A DNA stretch of 64,000 nt from G020353115 sp964640125 (GTDB lineage Bacteria > Bacteroidota > Bacteroidia > Bacteroidales > VadinHA17). The notes under the pieces were generated by a model, which did not search any database, was not told the DNA's origin, and saw only the letters and a program-made list of their open reading frames with translations. The stretch lies in NCBI GenBank assembly GCA_964640125.1, contig CAZXGG010000013.1, positions 1 through 64,000 of the forward strand, given 5' to 3'. The position numbers and the translations under genes are program-made. Each line of letters begins with the position of its first letter. Position 1 is the stretch's first letter. Of the stretch, positions 45,337-53,965 are shown piece after piece.

Positions 45337-47133
45337 ATGGGAGAAAAAGAATTAACGGGCATCTATTTTTGTCAGTTGTCAAACGGACATCCGGATGCCC
45401 TGAACATTTCTGAACTGGCTGAATATGCGAAAGGATTTGAGGGAGTCCCTGTTATCTGGCATTCCGGGGATTTTCTCTTATCAGATGCCGATCATATTGC
45501 TGCCAGGATCAAGGAGAATAACCTGAGCCGGATTGTCATTGCAGGCGATACACCGGGCATGGTCAAAACATTTTTTACCAAAGCCATGGCGAAAGCCGGG
45601 AAAAATCCGGAAAATGTTATTCTTGCTGGTTTTAAGGAGCATGGAGCAAACACCATGATGCGTATGAACCTTGCAAAGGGAGTTTTATACTGCGCTGTTT
45701 CAGGTGTTCCTTTCGAAGCGGCTACCGTGCCGGGGGAAACTCCGGTAAACACGGAAACGCTGGTTATCGGAGGGGGCATTGCCGGAATTCAGGCTTCGCT
45801 GGAGATAGCCGATGGAAATCAAAAAGTCTACCTCGTTGAGCGTACTGCAACCATTGGCGGACACATGGCAATGTTTGATAAGACCTTCCCAACCCTTGAC
45901 TGTGCAGCTTGTATCCTCACACCAAAAATGGTTGAAGTGGGGCAACACCCCAACATTGAACTGATGACCTACTGTGAGGTGATCGATCTTACTGGTGGCC
46001 CCGGTGATTATACCGTAAAAATATTAAAAAAGGCCAGGCGGGTTAACCTGGCAACCTGCATTGGCTGCGGGCAGTGTACAGAGGTCTGCCCCAGAAAAGC
46101 ACCCAGTGAGTTTGATGCAGGAATAACGCTCAGAAAAGCAATCTATATTCCCTTCCCGCAGGCTGTGCCAAACAAATACGTGATTGATGCAGATAATTGC
46201 ACCTATGTTGAAAATGGGAAATGTGGTGTTTGCGTCAAGAAGTGCCCGGTTGAGGGTTGCATAGACCTTGATGAAAAAGACCAGGAAGTTGAAATCAAGG
46301 TCGGCAACATCATCGTAGCAACCGGATTCCAGGTTTTTGATCCGAAACGGGTGGAGAATTTTGGCTACGGTAAATATCCCAATATCCTGACTTCGCTTGA
46401 ATTTGAGCGGCTAATTAATGCTGCCGGTCCAACCGAAGGTAACATCACTTTCCGGACACAGGATAAGAAGGGAAACTGGATCTTTACAAAAGAGAGCGGA
46501 TCCCCAAAAAGTGTTGCTATTGTGCATTGTGTGGGAAGCCGGGATGAAAATTATAACAAACACTGTTCCCGGGTTTGCTGCATGTACTCCCTGAAGCTGG
46601 CACACCTGGTGAAAGAAAAACTCCCCGATACCGAGGTGCATGAATACTATATTGACATGAGGGCTTTCGGAAAAGGGTATGAAGAGTTCTATAACCGTAT
46701 AAAGAAAGAAGGGGTTCATATCATTCGTGGCCGAACTGCCAAGATTGAAGAAAAAGACGGAAAGCTGATCCTTCGCAATGAAGATATCCTGGCGAATCGA
46801 TTGGTTGAACAGGAGGTCGATATGGTCATCCTTTCTGTAGGTCTGGAACCACGTAAAGATGCCGCAGAGTTGAGCAATATGCTCGGTATTGCAGTAAATG
46901 AAGATGGATGGTTCACAGAGGCGAACTACAACACCGATTCCACCAATACATTTGTCGGAGGAGTGACGATCGCTGGTGTCTGCCAGGGACCGAAAGATAT
47001 CCCGGATACGGTTGCCCAGGGTGCAGCCGCTGCTTCCAGGGTATTACAAAGCATCCTCAATAAGAAAGTGAAAGGTAGTATTAAAGAACTTTCACTGGAG
47101 AACATTGAAGAACAAGCAAAACAATTAAAATAA
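45337..47133 (+). CDS. HdrA-like flavoprotein 1 (QmoA/HdrA family)
   Basis: 598 residues. The FAD motif LVIGGGIAGIQASLEIAD begins at about residue 142. The HdrA-specific segment TLDCAACILTPKMVEVG keeps Cys189 and Cys192. An inserted ferredoxin domain has Cys241/244/247/251 and Cys288/296/299/303. The N-terminal domain has lost its cluster: where HdrA has CxCG and two further cysteines it reads YFCQLSNG, WHSGD and AGDTPG. It starts an eight-gene operon and probably pairs with the second HdrA-like protein, which has the opposite losses. Heterodisulfide reduction is unlikely because HdrB is missing. Confidence 0.88.
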   Translation: MGEKELTGIYFCQLSNGHPDALNISELAEYAKGFEGVPVIWHSGDFLLSDADHIAARIKENNLSRIVIAGDTPGMVKTFFTKAMAKAGKNPENVILAGFKEHGANTMMRMNLAKGVLYCAVSGVPFEAATVPGETPVNTETLVIGGGIAGIQASLEIADGNQKVYLVERTATIGGHMAMFDKTFPTLDCAACILTPKMVEVGQHPNIELMTYCEVIDLTGGPGDYTVKILKKARRVNLATCIGCGQCTEVCPRKAPSEFDAGITLRKAIYIPFPQAVPNKYVIDADNCTYVENGKCGVCVKKCPVEGCIDLDEKDQEVEIKVGNIIVATGFQVFDPKRVENFGYGKYPNILTSLEFERLINAAGPTEGNITFRTQDKKGNWIFTKESGSPKSVAIVHCVGSRDENYNKHCSRVCCMYSLKLAHLVKEKLPDTEVHEYYIDMRAFGKGYEEFYNRIKKEGVHIIRGRTAKIEEKDGKLILRNEDILANRLVEQEVDMVILSVGLEPRKDAAELSNMLGIAVNEDGWFTEANYNTDSTNTFVGGVTIAGVCQGPKDIPDTVAQGAAAASRVLQSILNKKVKGSIKELSLENIEEQAKQLK

Positions 47134-47142
47134 GGCAAAATC

Positions 47143-48222
47143 ATGAGTACACGTGTAAATCCTAATTTAATTAAAGAGATTAAAAAGTTTGGAGTCAGTG
47201 ACTGGAATGCCTGTTTCCATTGCGGGAATTGTACTGCCGTGTGCAACCTGACAGAAGAAGGAGTACTGTTTCCCCGTAAAGAGATACGTGCATTGCAAAT
47301 GGGATTGGAAGATAAACTGATTTCCAGTGTCGAACCCTGGGTCTGTTATTATTGCGGCGATTGTACGGAAACTTGTCCGCGTGACGCAAATCCAGGAGAA
47401 TTGATGATGTCGGTAAGGAGATGGCTGACTACAAAATATGACTGGACCGGGTTAGCCGGATTGTTCTATAAATCCCTTCCCGCACTGATCATTGGTTTTA
47501 TACTGGTAGCTATCGGAGTGTTTGCCGTTGGTTTTGTGAAAGATTTCAATCACGAAGCGGTCATGCATTTCGGACACAAGCTGGAATTTTGGCTGATCAT
47601 CAGCGTATTTACGCTCATCCTGGTACCCAACATTCTCCGGATGTTCTACTTTACCGTAATAAGGCCAAAAGTCAACGCTTCTTTCGGTTCCTATATCGAA
47701 GCGGTTGGAACACTTTTCGTCCACATGTTCACACAGATCAAAACGCTGAAATGTGATAAACAGACCGTACGTTGGCTTGAACATCTCCTGGTTGTGCTGG
47801 GTTACCTGGGGCTACTGGTTATAACCGTATTCCTCGACTGGTTTGGTACAGAAAATAAGATCATCATTTACGCGGGATACATCACCGGGGGACTGGTATT
47901 TATTTTTACCGCCCTTCTCTTAATTTCCAGGTTAAATAAAGAAAGGGAAGTGAATAAATATTCCCAGCCCACCGACTGGTTTTTTATCATCTGGTTGTTT
48001 TTGATGGGATTGACCGCTTTTCTGGTTCGTCTCTTTATTGATACGGGTCTGTTAGCGAATCATTTCTGGCTTTACATGGTCCATCTGATGATACTTGCTC
48101 AATGGGGAATATTGATTGTTCCGTTCGGAAAATGGACCCATTTTCTGTACCGTTCGTTTGCTCTCTCTTTTGCAAACCTGAAAAAAGCGGCACAGAATGT
48201 AAAGATGGCAGCTGCAGCATAA
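47143..48222 (+). CDS. QmoC-like protein: HdrC-type FeS domain fused to a membrane cytochrome-b-like domain
   Basis: 359 residues. The N-terminal 95 residues carry two [4Fe-4S] motifs, CFHCGNCTAVC (Cys24/27/30/34) and CYYCGDCTETC (Cys68/71/74/78), as in HdrC. From residue 110 on there are about six membrane helices with several histidines (HFGHKLEFW, WLEHLL, HFWLYMVHLM, PFGKWTHFLYR), fitting heme b ligation as in NarI/QmoC. The fusion would move electrons between the HdrA-like pair and menaquinone. It lies 9 bp after hdrA1 and 20 bp before hdrA2. Confidence 0.85.
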   Translation: MSTRVNPNLIKEIKKFGVSDWNACFHCGNCTAVCNLTEEGVLFPRKEIRALQMGLEDKLISSVEPWVCYYCGDCTETCPRDANPGELMMSVRRWLTTKYDWTGLAGLFYKSLPALIIGFILVAIGVFAVGFVKDFNHEAVMHFGHKLEFWLIISVFTLILVPNILRMFYFTVIRPKVNASFGSYIEAVGTLFVHMFTQIKTLKCDKQTVRWLEHLLVVLGYLGLLVITVFLDWFGTENKIIIYAGYITGGLVFIFTALLLISRLNKEREVNKYSQPTDWFFIIWLFLMGLTAFLVRLFIDTGLLANHFWLYMVHLMILAQWGILIVPFGKWTHFLYRSFALSFANLKKAAQNVKMAAAA

Positions 48223-48242
48223 TTTTTTAAAACTGACGAAAA

Positions 48243-49982
48243 ATGGAAGACGAAAAAAGAATAGGAGTTTATGTCTGTTGGTGCGGCACGAATATTGCCA
48301 AAATGGTTGATGTTGAACGCGTCGCAAAAGAGATTGAAAATCTCCCGGATGTAGTGATTGCAAAAAACTACAAGTACATGTGTTCCGATCCCGGACAGGA
48401 ATTGATCATCAATGACATCAAGGAACACAACCTGAATCGTGTCGTGGTTTCAGCCTGCTCACCCAGGATCCATGAACTGACGTTCAGGAAAGCACTCGAG
48501 AATGCAGGATTGAATCCCTATATGTTTGAGATGGCAAATATCCGGGAACACGTTGCCTGGGTTCATGAAGACAGGGAACAAGCAACAAGAAAGGCGAGAT
48601 CGCTGATTGCTGCTGCAGTAAACAGGGTCAAATGGCATGAATCTCTCGATAGAAGAACAGTCGAAATTAATCCAGCAACCCTGGTCATCGGAGGTGGTAT
48701 TGCAGGCCTCTCGGCAGCCCTGGAAATAGCAGATTCCGGGAAGAAGGTATTCCTGGTTGAAAAATCAGGGAAACTGGGCGGACAGGTTGCCAATATCGAC
48801 CTGACATTCCCCTATATGGATAGCGCCCAACAGTTGATCAATCCTAAGATTGAAAAGGTTACTAACCATCCGAATATCGAGGTGTACCTGAACAGTTCAA
48901 TTGATGAGGTGTTTGGATATGTTGGAAATTTTGAGACGAAATTTTCACAGAATGGCAAAGAGGTTGAACTGAAATTCGGGAGTGTTATCGTGGCAACCGG
49001 GCTGAAAACATTCGACCCGAGTGGTATTGAAGGATATGGTTATGGTAAGATTCCCAGTGTGGTTACCTCACTGGAATTTGAAGAGATGCTGAAAAAGGGT
49101 GAGATCCTTACCCGGGAGGGGAAAGAGCCGAAGAATATTGCCATTATTCATTGTGTGGGCAGCCGGAACCTGGATTATCATGAATATTGTTCCAGAACAT
49201 GCTGCATGGTGGCATTGAAATTCGCCAACCAGATTAAATCAGCCATTCCCGATGCCAATGTGTATGACCTGTATGCCGACATGAGAGCATTCGGTAAGGG
49301 TTGTGAAGAGTTCTATACCGAAACATCCAGGAAGGAGGTGATGTTTCTCATGTTTGATCAGCAGGAAGACCTGCCGAAGATCAGAGCAGCCGCTCCTGAG
49401 GATGGTTGTAGTATATTGATCGAGGTGAATGAAAAGCTTTCCGGCGAGACTGTTGAAGTTCCTGCCGATATGGTTGTCCTGATGGTCGGTGTGGAAGCAC
49501 AGGAGAATGCCAAAGAGATTGCTCATGCAGTCGGCGTAAGCATGTGTGGCAATGATTTTTATATTGAAAGGCATCCGAAGCTGGATCCCGTTGCTACCAC
49601 AACAGACGGGGTATATGTCGTTGGGGGATGCCAGTCTCCAAAAGATATCCCGGATTCAGTCTCCCAGGCTAAAGCCGCCGCTTCACGTATTCTTGCTACC
49701 ATTAATTTGGGGTGGGTTGAAGTGGAAGTGACAACCGCCGTTGTAAACGAGGATCTCTGCTGCGGTTGCCAGACATGTATAAGCGTCTGTCCCTATAGTG
49801 CGATCAAGTATGACGAGGAGAAAAAAGTGTCAGTCGTGAATGAGATATTGTGTAAGGGATGCGGCACATGCGGTTCAACCTGTCCTACCGGTGCTATCCG
49901 GAGCAGACACTTTACCGATCATCAGATTCTTTCGCAGATTGAAGGATTATTGTCAATATCAAAAGAGTTACAGGAGGTATAA
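48243..49982 (+). CDS. HdrA-like flavoprotein 2 (QmoB/HdrA family)
   Basis: 579 residues. The N-terminal domain is canonical HdrA: VYVCWCG, KYMCSDPG and VSACSPR give Cys12/14/47/72. The FAD motif is LVIGGGIAGLSAALEIAD near residue 147. The HdrA CxxC segment is lost (YMDSAQQLINPKIEK has Ser194 and Gln197 at those places) and the inserted ferredoxin domain is absent. Instead two C-terminal [4Fe-4S] motifs stand at Cys506/509/512/516 and Cys537/540/543/547. MvhD follows 4 bp later, the same order as the HdrA-MvhD fusion in QmoB of sulfate reducers. Confidence 0.88.
   Translation: MEDEKRIGVYVCWCGTNIAKMVDVERVAKEIENLPDVVIAKNYKYMCSDPGQELIINDIKEHNLNRVVVSACSPRIHELTFRKALENAGLNPYMFEMANIREHVAWVHEDREQATRKARSLIAAAVNRVKWHESLDRRTVEINPATLVIGGGIAGLSAALEIADSGKKVFLVEKSGKLGGQVANIDLTFPYMDSAQQLINPKIEKVTNHPNIEVYLNSSIDEVFGYVGNFETKFSQNGKEVELKFGSVIVATGLKTFDPSGIEGYGYGKIPSVVTSLEFEEMLKKGEILTREGKEPKNIAIIHCVGSRNLDYHEYCSRTCCMVALKFANQIKSAIPDANVYDLYADMRAFGKGCEEFYTETSRKEVMFLMFDQQEDLPKIRAAAPEDGCSILIEVNEKLSGETVEVPADMVVLMVGVEAQENAKEIAHAVGVSMCGNDFYIERHPKLDPVATTTDGVYVVGGCQSPKDIPDSVSQAKAAASRILATINLGWVEVEVTTAVVNEDLCCGCQTCISVCPYSAIKYDEEKKVSVVNEILCKGCGTCGSTCPTGAIRSRHFTDHQILSQIEGLLSISKELQEV
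49972..49977 (+). promoter_or_regulatory. Strong Shine-Dalgarno sequence of mvhD
   Basis: AGGAGG, 9 bp before the ATG at 49987. The same hexamer precedes mvhG (50415-50420, spacing 7) and mvhA (51391-51396, spacing 8). Most other genes in the window lack such a site. Confidence 0.8.
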
Positions 49983-49986
49983 TATC

Positions 49987-50412
49987 ATGAGTTATCAACC
50001 AACGATTGTATCATTTTTATGCAACTGGTGTTCATACACCGGTGCAGACCTCGCAGGAACATCACGGATGAAATATGCCCCGAATATCAGGATCATCCGG
50101 GTAATGTGTTCCGGGCGGGTTGATCCGACATTTGTGCTTTCTGCTTTTAAGGAGGGTGCAGATGGTGTCCTGATCTGTGGTTGTCACCCCGGTGATTGTC
50201 ACTATCATGAGGGAAATTATAAGTGCCTGAGGAGATATCATCTTCTCCAGAAATACCTGGGCCAGATGGGATTGGAAAAGGGCAGGCTGAGACTGGAATG
50301 GATCAGTGCCAGTGAAGGAAAACAATTTGCCCAACTGGCCGATGATTTCACCGAACAGATTAAACAGCTGGGCCCATGTAAAATCAAGGAAACAGTTGAA
50401 AACTTAACGTAA
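49987..50412 (+). CDS. mvhD: MvhD-type [2Fe-2S] electron-transfer subunit
   Basis: 141 residues from the ATG at 49987 (MSYQPTIVSFLCNWCSYTG), chosen because it has a strong SD and matches the family; the frame is open back to 49840 within hdrA2. Cysteines in FLCNWCSY, VMCSGRVD and CGCHPGDCHYHEGNYKC bind the [2Fe-2S] cluster. MvhD joins the Mvh hydrogenase to HdrA in methanogens and other anaerobes. Here it would connect the HdrA-like pair to MvhAG. Confidence 0.92.
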   Translation: MSYQPTIVSFLCNWCSYTGADLAGTSRMKYAPNIRIIRVMCSGRVDPTFVLSAFKEGADGVLICGCHPGDCHYHEGNYKCLRRYHLLQKYLGQMGLEKGRLRLEWISASEGKQFAQLADDFTEQIKQLGPCKIKETVENLT

Positions 50413-50427
50413 TCAGGAGGCAAACAA

Positions 50428-51408
50428 ATGGCAAAAAGTGAAGAAAAACCAAAAATAAAACTTGCCGTATATTGGGCTGCGTCATGCGGTGGATGTTGTG
50501 TGTCTGTACTGGATGTCCATGAAAAACTGTTTGACGTAGTTGCTGCCGCAGATCTCGTGTTCTGGCCGATTGCGCTGGATATAAAATACAAGGATGTGGA
50601 AGCAATGGAAGATGGTTATATCGATGTTACCCTCTTTAACGGTGCGGTCCGGAACAGTGAAAATGAACACATGGCAAAATTGTTGCGTCAGAAAAGCAAG
50701 ATCCTTGTTGCTTACGGTTCCTGTTCCCATATGGGAGGAATCCCGGGATTGGCTAATTTTACCACAAAGGAAGCCCTGTTCGAACGGATATACTACACCA
50801 CCGAATCGACTGAAAATCCGGATAAGATTGTACCTCAACCGGAATATAAAGTGGATGAAGGGGTGCTTGAGCTCCCTGTATTTTACAATGATGTCCGTAC
50901 CCTTGACCAGGTGGTTGATGTGGATTATTACCTGCCGGGATGCCCGCCCCAAACCGAACGACTGGTAGAGGTGTTCATGGCAATAGTGACCGGTGCCGAA
51001 CTGCCACCTCCGGGATCCGTCGTAGGGGCTCTGGAAAAAACCCAGTGCGACGAATGCAAACGGAAAAAAACAGAAAATAAAAAGATTAAGCGGTTTTACA
51101 GGCCATTTGAGATTGAGGATGATGGAGAAACCTGTTTCCTGGAGCAGGGCGTGATCTGTATGGGCCCTGCAACCCGCGGAGGCTGTGGCGTCAGGTGCAT
51201 CGAAGGAAATGCACCCTGCAGGGGGTGTTATGGCCCGCCAGTCGATGTTACGGATCCGGGTGCCAAAATGATGTCGGCAATCGGAACCATGATCGATTCA
51301 GATGATCCGGAAGAAATATTGAGAATTATTGATACAATTGATGATCCTGCCGGGACATTCTACAGGTTCAGCCTGCCTGGCTCATTATTAAGGAGGAAAA
51401 TAATATGA
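50428..51408 (+). CDS. mvhG: F420-non-reducing type [NiFe] hydrogenase small subunit
   Basis: 326 residues. The proximal cluster cysteines lie in AASCGGCCVSV, YGSCSHMGG and LPGCPPQTE. A C-terminal extension of about 110 residues has further cysteines (QCDECKRKK, GVICMGPATRGGCGVRC, APCRGCYGP) for medial and distal [4Fe-4S] clusters, as in MvhG. There is no signal peptide, so it acts in the cytoplasm. AGGAGG precedes the ATG, and the stop overlaps the mvhA start (ATGA). Confidence 0.92.
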   Translation: MAKSEEKPKIKLAVYWAASCGGCCVSVLDVHEKLFDVVAAADLVFWPIALDIKYKDVEAMEDGYIDVTLFNGAVRNSENEHMAKLLRQKSKILVAYGSCSHMGGIPGLANFTTKEALFERIYYTTESTENPDKIVPQPEYKVDEGVLELPVFYNDVRTLDQVVDVDYYLPGCPPQTERLVEVFMAIVTGAELPPPGSVVGALEKTQCDECKRKKTENKKIKRFYRPFEIEDDGETCFLEQGVICMGPATRGGCGVRCIEGNAPCRGCYGPPVDVTDPGAKMMSAIGTMIDSDDPEEILRIIDTIDDPAGTFYRFSLPGSLLRRKII

Positions 51409-52877
51409 AACGAATTACGATTGATCCTATAACCCGTCTTGAAGGGCACGGTAAAATTGAAATCTTTCTGAAGGATGATGGTGACGTTGAAAATGTCTAT
51501 TTCCAGGTCCCTGAACTCAGAGGATTCGAAAAATTTTGTGAAGGGAGACCCGTGGAAGAGTTGTCCCAGATCGTAACAAAAATTTGTGGTGTTTGTCCGG
51601 GTTGTCATCACATGGCCTCCGGTAAAGCGGCTGATGCTGTGTATGGCGTGGAACCACCACCAACGGCGAAAAAAATTCGTGAACTGTTCTATATGGCCCA
51701 CTTTGTACATAGCCATATTGCGCACTTCTATGCACTGGCAGCACCCGATTTTGTCGTGGGCCCGACTGCTCCTGCTGCAGAAAGAAATATCCTCGGCGTC
51801 ATTGGAAAAGTTGGTGTGGAAATCGGGACCGAGGTGATCAAGCAACGTAGAATTGCGCAGGAGATACAGGCACTGCTTGGAGGCCACCAGACACATGTGG
51901 TCCTGAATATCCCCGGTGGAGTAAGAAAAGGACTCACGGAAGAACAGAGAGCCGATATTGAAGAGAAAGCCAAAGGATTTGTGGAATTTGGTAAATTCTC
52001 CATTAAACTTTTTGAAGATGTTGTTCTTGGAAATAAAGATTATGTGGATATCATCGTGAATGGCCCATATAACCTGACACTTCATTCTATGGGATTGGTG
52101 GATGAAAACAATAAAGTCAATTTTTACGATGGCAAGGTGAGGGTCGTTGATACCCAGGGAAAAGAACATTGTAAATATGCTCCGGAAGAGTATATGGAGT
52201 ATGTTGCCGAACGGGTTGAACCGTGGAGCTACCTCAAGTTTCCGTACCTGAAAAAAATCGGATGGAAGGGATTTGTCGATGGACAGGATTCCGGCGTCTA
52301 TCATGCAACACCGCTCTCAAGGCTGAATGCTGCCGATGGTATGGCTACACCACTGGCACAGATAGAGTACGAAAAAATGTATGAAACATTGGGCGGAAAA
52401 CCGGTGCATGCTACACTGGCAATGCACTGGGCAAGGTTGATTGAACTGCTTTACAGCGCCGAAAGAGCACTTGAACTGGTGACCGATCCGGATATTACCG
52501 GGAAGGAACTCAGGACACCGGTGAATAAACCGGACGAAGGAGTGGGTATCGTAGAAGCACAGAGGGGAACACTGACCCATCACTACTGGACCGATGAGAA
52601 GGGAATCGTTAAAAAAGTGAATATCATTGTTGGTACCACCAACAATAATGCTCCAATCTGCATGTCATTGAAAAAAGCTGCCCAGGGATTGATTAAAAAG
52701 GGAGTTGAAGTGTCCGATGGAATACTCAATATGGTGGAAATGGCTTTCCGAGCATATGACCCCTGCTTCTCATGTGCTACCCATAGCCTGCCCGGAGAGA
52801 TGCCGCTCATCGTGAATATCAGAGATGCTGAAGGCAATATTATCCAGTCAGTGAAAAGGGACAACTGTAATTGCTGA
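51405..52877 (+). CDS. mvhA: F420-non-reducing type [NiFe] hydrogenase large subunit (group 3c-like)
   Basis: 490 residues. DPITRLEGHGKIEIF opens the protein; the nickel motifs are KICGVCPGCHHMASGKAAD and DPCFSCATHSLPG. The C-terminal tail after the His is about 30 residues long and ends in CNC; it should be removed by the protease encoded at 52925. It splits or forms H2, exchanging electrons through MvhG and MvhD with the HdrA-like proteins. The sequence is clearly different from the HoxH at 28819, so the cell has two distinct enzymes. Confidence 0.93.
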   Translation: MKRITIDPITRLEGHGKIEIFLKDDGDVENVYFQVPELRGFEKFCEGRPVEELSQIVTKICGVCPGCHHMASGKAADAVYGVEPPPTAKKIRELFYMAHFVHSHIAHFYALAAPDFVVGPTAPAAERNILGVIGKVGVEIGTEVIKQRRIAQEIQALLGGHQTHVVLNIPGGVRKGLTEEQRADIEEKAKGFVEFGKFSIKLFEDVVLGNKDYVDIIVNGPYNLTLHSMGLVDENNKVNFYDGKVRVVDTQGKEHCKYAPEEYMEYVAERVEPWSYLKFPYLKKIGWKGFVDGQDSGVYHATPLSRLNAADGMATPLAQIEYEKMYETLGGKPVHATLAMHWARLIELLYSAERALELVTDPDITGKELRTPVNKPDEGVGIVEAQRGTLTHHYWTDEKGIVKKVNIIVGTTNNNAPICMSLKKAAQGLIKKGVEVSDGILNMVEMAFRAYDPCFSCATHSLPGEMPLIVNIRDAEGNIIQSVKRDNCNC

Positions 52878-52924
52878 TTTTTATTGAATTAGAAAAACAA
52901 TCGGGAGACGTGGAAGATAACAGG

Positions 52925-53443
52925 ATGAAAAAAGCGAAAACCCTCGTACTGGGTGTGGGGAATGAAATCCTTTCTGATGATGGAATTGGTCCAAAACTGG
53001 TCAGCCGGTTAAAAGGAGATCTCCCACATTCCGAAGTTTGTTACGAGAACATCTGCCTGGGGGGACTGGAAATCATTGAGTTTATCCGTGGATATCAGAA
53101 TGTCATTATCATTGATGCGATCAAGACAGCTTCCGGTAAACCGGGCGATGTATACCTGCTGTCACCTGACCATTTCAAAGAGACACACCACCTGTCAAGC
53201 TTTCATGATGTCTCTTTCCTGACGGGCCTGAAAATGAGTGAGAAGCTGGGATTTGAAGTGCCCGGGGTGATCCTGATTATCGCTGTAGAGATTGTTGAAG
53301 ATACCCTGTTTAGTGAATCTTTTTCCCCTGAAATTCAGACTAAATATGAACAGATATACAGTGAAGTATATTCCTTTCTTGAACCTGCTCTATATGGGGA
53401 CCAGTCTGTTGATCAGTTCCAGAATTTAATAACGCGTGTATGA
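52925..53443 (+). CDS. Hydrogenase maturation protease (for MvhA)
   Basis: 172 residues from the ATG at 52925 (MKKAKTLVLGVGNEILSDDG); a TTG at 52871 overlapping the mvhA stop would add 18 residues not typical of the family. The nickel-sensing residues lie in GNEILSDDGIG and in ICLGGLEIIEFI, and LSSFHDVSFLTGL carries the conserved His. It cuts the C-terminal peptide of MvhA, its operon neighbour. The stop lies 1 bp before the zinc-ribbon gene. Confidence 0.9.
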   Translation: MKKAKTLVLGVGNEILSDDGIGPKLVSRLKGDLPHSEVCYENICLGGLEIIEFIRGYQNVIIIDAIKTASGKPGDVYLLSPDHFKETHHLSSFHDVSFLTGLKMSEKLGFEVPGVILIIAVEIVEDTLFSESFSPEIQTKYEQIYSEVYSFLEPALYGDQSVDQFQNLITRV

Positions 53444-53444
53444 A

Positions 53445-53909
53445 ATGAAACGATTTAATTCAAAAGGTAGAATGATCTTCCCGAGTCATAAAAAATCGGC
53501 AAAAGAAGATAAACCTGATGTAGTAACAGAATGCTATTGTCCCAATGGTCATAACCTGGTCAATAGCCAGTCCGTGTTCAGAGAATATAACGGTATTGTG
53601 CTGAAAGCCCAGTGTGCCGGCAAAACCGGATTGATCTTTTTAAGTCCCATTGCTGGGGACAAATCAAGATTTACATTCGATCTGGATCTGATTGAGGGGG
53701 AATTGCTGGAATTGTCATGCCTTGAATGCGGAGCACCATTCCCGGTCTACGGACCTTGCGATTGCGGGGGCAAATACGTTGCACTCTTTCTGGACAAGGA
53801 GCTGGATTTCTCGAACTGCATCGGTATATGCAACCGGGTGGGATGTGCGAACTCATGGATAAAAACCGGGGACGAGATAAGAAGGTGTTACCTGCGGGAG
53901 AAACTGTAA
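53445..53909 (+). CDS. Zinc-ribbon protein at the end of the mvh operon
   Basis: 154 residues from the ATG at 53445; a GTG at 53436 overlapping the protease stop is the alternative start. Cysteines form ribbon-like sets: ECYCPNGHNL, LSCLECGAPF, GPCDCGGKY and NCIGICNRVGC. It resembles the protein at 39420 in the order of these sets and in overall size, so the two appear to be paralogues each tied to hydrogenase genes. No characterised family was recognised. A role in assembly or regulation of the hydrogenase is inferred from position alone. Confidence 0.65.
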   Translation: MKRFNSKGRMIFPSHKKSAKEDKPDVVTECYCPNGHNLVNSQSVFREYNGIVLKAQCAGKTGLIFLSPIAGDKSRFTFDLDLIEGELLELSCLECGAPFPVYGPCDCGGKYVALFLDKELDFSNCIGICNRVGCANSWIKTGDEIRRCYLREKL

Positions 53910-53965
53910 CCCTATAGTTAGTCTAATCGTTACTTCAACACGCTGTCTCCAATCTCCTAATATAC

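Noticed and set aside
45337..49982. QmoAB of dissimilatory sulfate reduction
   Set aside because: No aprAB, sat or dsr genes are in the window, and the proteins are linked to a hydrogenase instead; the similarity is to the architecture only.
51360..52304. 314-codon open frame on the minus strand
   Set aside because: It lies wholly antisense to mvhA, which has all family motifs; the antisense frame has no recognisable domain and is a shadow of codon use.
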